A stretch of DNA of 64,000 bases from Prunella strophiata (lineage: Eukaryota; Chordata; Aves; Passeriformes; Prunellidae), in contig JAZBQD010000015.1 of assembly GCA_036583965.1 (NCBI GenBank), forward strand, positions 84,393,309 to 84,457,308. Reading direction: 5' to 3'. Within the stretch, counting starts at the first letter, position 1. Every line of letters starts with the position of its first letter. The notes beneath the pieces were generated by a model. That model saw nothing but the letters and a program-made list of their open reading frames with translations. It ran no database searches and was not told the DNA's origin. This document shows positions 62,601 to 64,000 of this stretch, piece after piece. A program made the translations under genes and the position numbers.

Positions 62601-64000
62601 AAAGACATGCAGAAGAAGAAAAAAAAAGAATTCTAATATTTTGCAAACATGTAAATATTGTGGAACCAAATGCTTCATTGGGAAGCTCATAAAAGAAAGA
62701 ATGTGTCTTCAGAGCTTGGCTTGAGTATTGCTCAGTGCATGGAGCACTTGGGGTACGTGTTCAGCAACACAAGGAATGTGAGCAGGGACCATTAACCATT
62801 GTCTCTTCTCTGTGCTGAAAAGAGCAAACTCTCGTGGAAAGATTGATACTTGTTTGTCTCACTGCAGACAGCATTGTAATCTATTGCTAAGATGAGAACA
62901 TTTTAGTGTTCCTCAGGCAACCTTAATTCTACTTTTTCAGACTATCCGAATGTTTCATTGAAACACCAAGTGTTGTATTAAGGCTCACTTTTGTGGGCCG
63001 TTTTCTGGATGGTTTAAATTGAAAACTGAAAAATGGAAGTATTCTGTTGTATATCATCACATTCTTATGAGTCATCAGTGTAATATAATTACAAGTATTG
63101 TAGAATAATTCCATGTGTACATACCTCTATTACATTTACAAAATATTAGACAAAATTGAGAATTTATATGAACACTGTGGGAGAAACATGGGGCTTTTTT
63201 TCAAGTAGCTGTGAAAGATTGAGTGCTTTATGTGGCAGTCTTTGTCTCCTTTGAATCTTTTCTAAGGAGAAGCCCTTCCTCGTTCACAGGTAAATAAAGC
63301 TGGTCTGTTTAGTGCTGTTGGCCACTGTGTCATGGTGTAAACTGTGCCATGGAGTACCTATACCTAGATGTATATGTATATATACCTAGGCAGAGGGTAG
63401 TTGCAGGGTCATCCTGCAACCCATCCCTCACTTCCTTGTGTATCTGTTTCCATCATCTTTTACATGCCTTGTCAACTGCATGGCAAGAGTAAGCAAGAAG
63501 CCTCTGCAAAAAACAGCTAATGTGCTTCCACAAATTATTTCAAGGACTTCAAGCAAAACCTTTTCTTCTGTCTTTTCCTAAGCTTTTCTTATATATTTTA
63601 GGTGGGACTTTATGATGTTACATTTCTTTCATCTCCAATAGCTGGTAGTATTGTATTGTGTGAAGCTCCTTCAACCACTTTATGCCAAATTTCAGTACAA
63701 TTTATGTCACTTTTTAACAAAATCATTGTACTAGAGAGAAAAAAAAGTACTGCTGCCAGAGCTCGTGAATTTTGTACAAATCAAAGTAAATGAAAAAGAG
63801 TCACTTTGAACTTTAAGGAACAATTACTTGAACTTTTTTTTGTCACCTACTTCATATGGAGATGGTGGCTTAATTGTAAAGACAATCACTAACTTAAATA
63901 TTCTACTTATAAGCAAGAAAAGCATGGAGGTCTGGCTGTAATTCTGTAGTATTACTGATGAATAAGATGACTTGAAATAAATTACATACATTATAATTTA
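59691..64000. other. Non-coding intronic DNA, end of window
   Basis: An A-rich (AAAAAAC)-like patch lies at about 60285-60318. Otherwise no gene, exon or repeat family is recognised to the window end. In particular, no sequence that would encode the next FARS2 exon was seen. Confidence 0.5.
60285..60318. repeat. A-rich low-complexity tract
   Basis: AAAAAAACCAAAAAAACAAA and following A/C-rich sequence. Confidence 0.85.

Overview
This is a window of vertebrate nuclear DNA, almost certainly from a bird. The main evidence is several 5'-truncated CR1 LINE copies carrying the bird-type 3' end (runs of CATAGAAT read on the complementary strand). A further interspersed repeat of about 1 kb looks like an avian solo LTR. 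The sequence is AT-rich and intron-dominated, with no bacterial gene organisation. The exact species or order cannot be read from the sequence.

The one gene I can recognise is FARS2, the mitochondrial phenylalanyl-tRNA synthetase, on the + strand. Two consecutive internal coding exons are present, at 637-796 and 8207-8338. Both have clean AG and GT borders, compatible splice phases, and strong similarity to the catalytic domain. Positions 1-636 are the end of the preceding intron, 797-8206 is a complete intron, and 8339-64000 appears to be the start of one very long intron. The next exon, which should encode class II motif 3, was not found by eye.

The 7.4 kb intron carries a sense-oriented LTR-like element (about 4528-5542). 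The long intron holds:
- a 98-bp tandem duplication (about 19652-19847);
- long poly-T tracts;
- a CpG-rich block (about 24425-25890), followed directly by an AT-rich block full of homeodomain-type motifs (about 25900-26420), the best candidate for an intronic regulatory region;
- a run of exactly 1000 G (28889-29888), which I read as an assembly or processing artefact;
- CR1 fragments at 30867-31440 (-), 47645-47771 (+), 52207-53154 (-) and 59516-59690 (-);
- two possible MIR-type SINE relics and several perfect inverted repeats.

The remaining long open frames are chance frames in non-coding DNA, frames across the G run, or remnants of CR1 ORF2. I saw no RNA genes, CRISPR array or new multi-gene system. 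The items most worth a second look are the CpG-rich and AT-rich pair in the FARS2 intron, the G run, the sense LTR with its poly(A) signal, and the hairpins.
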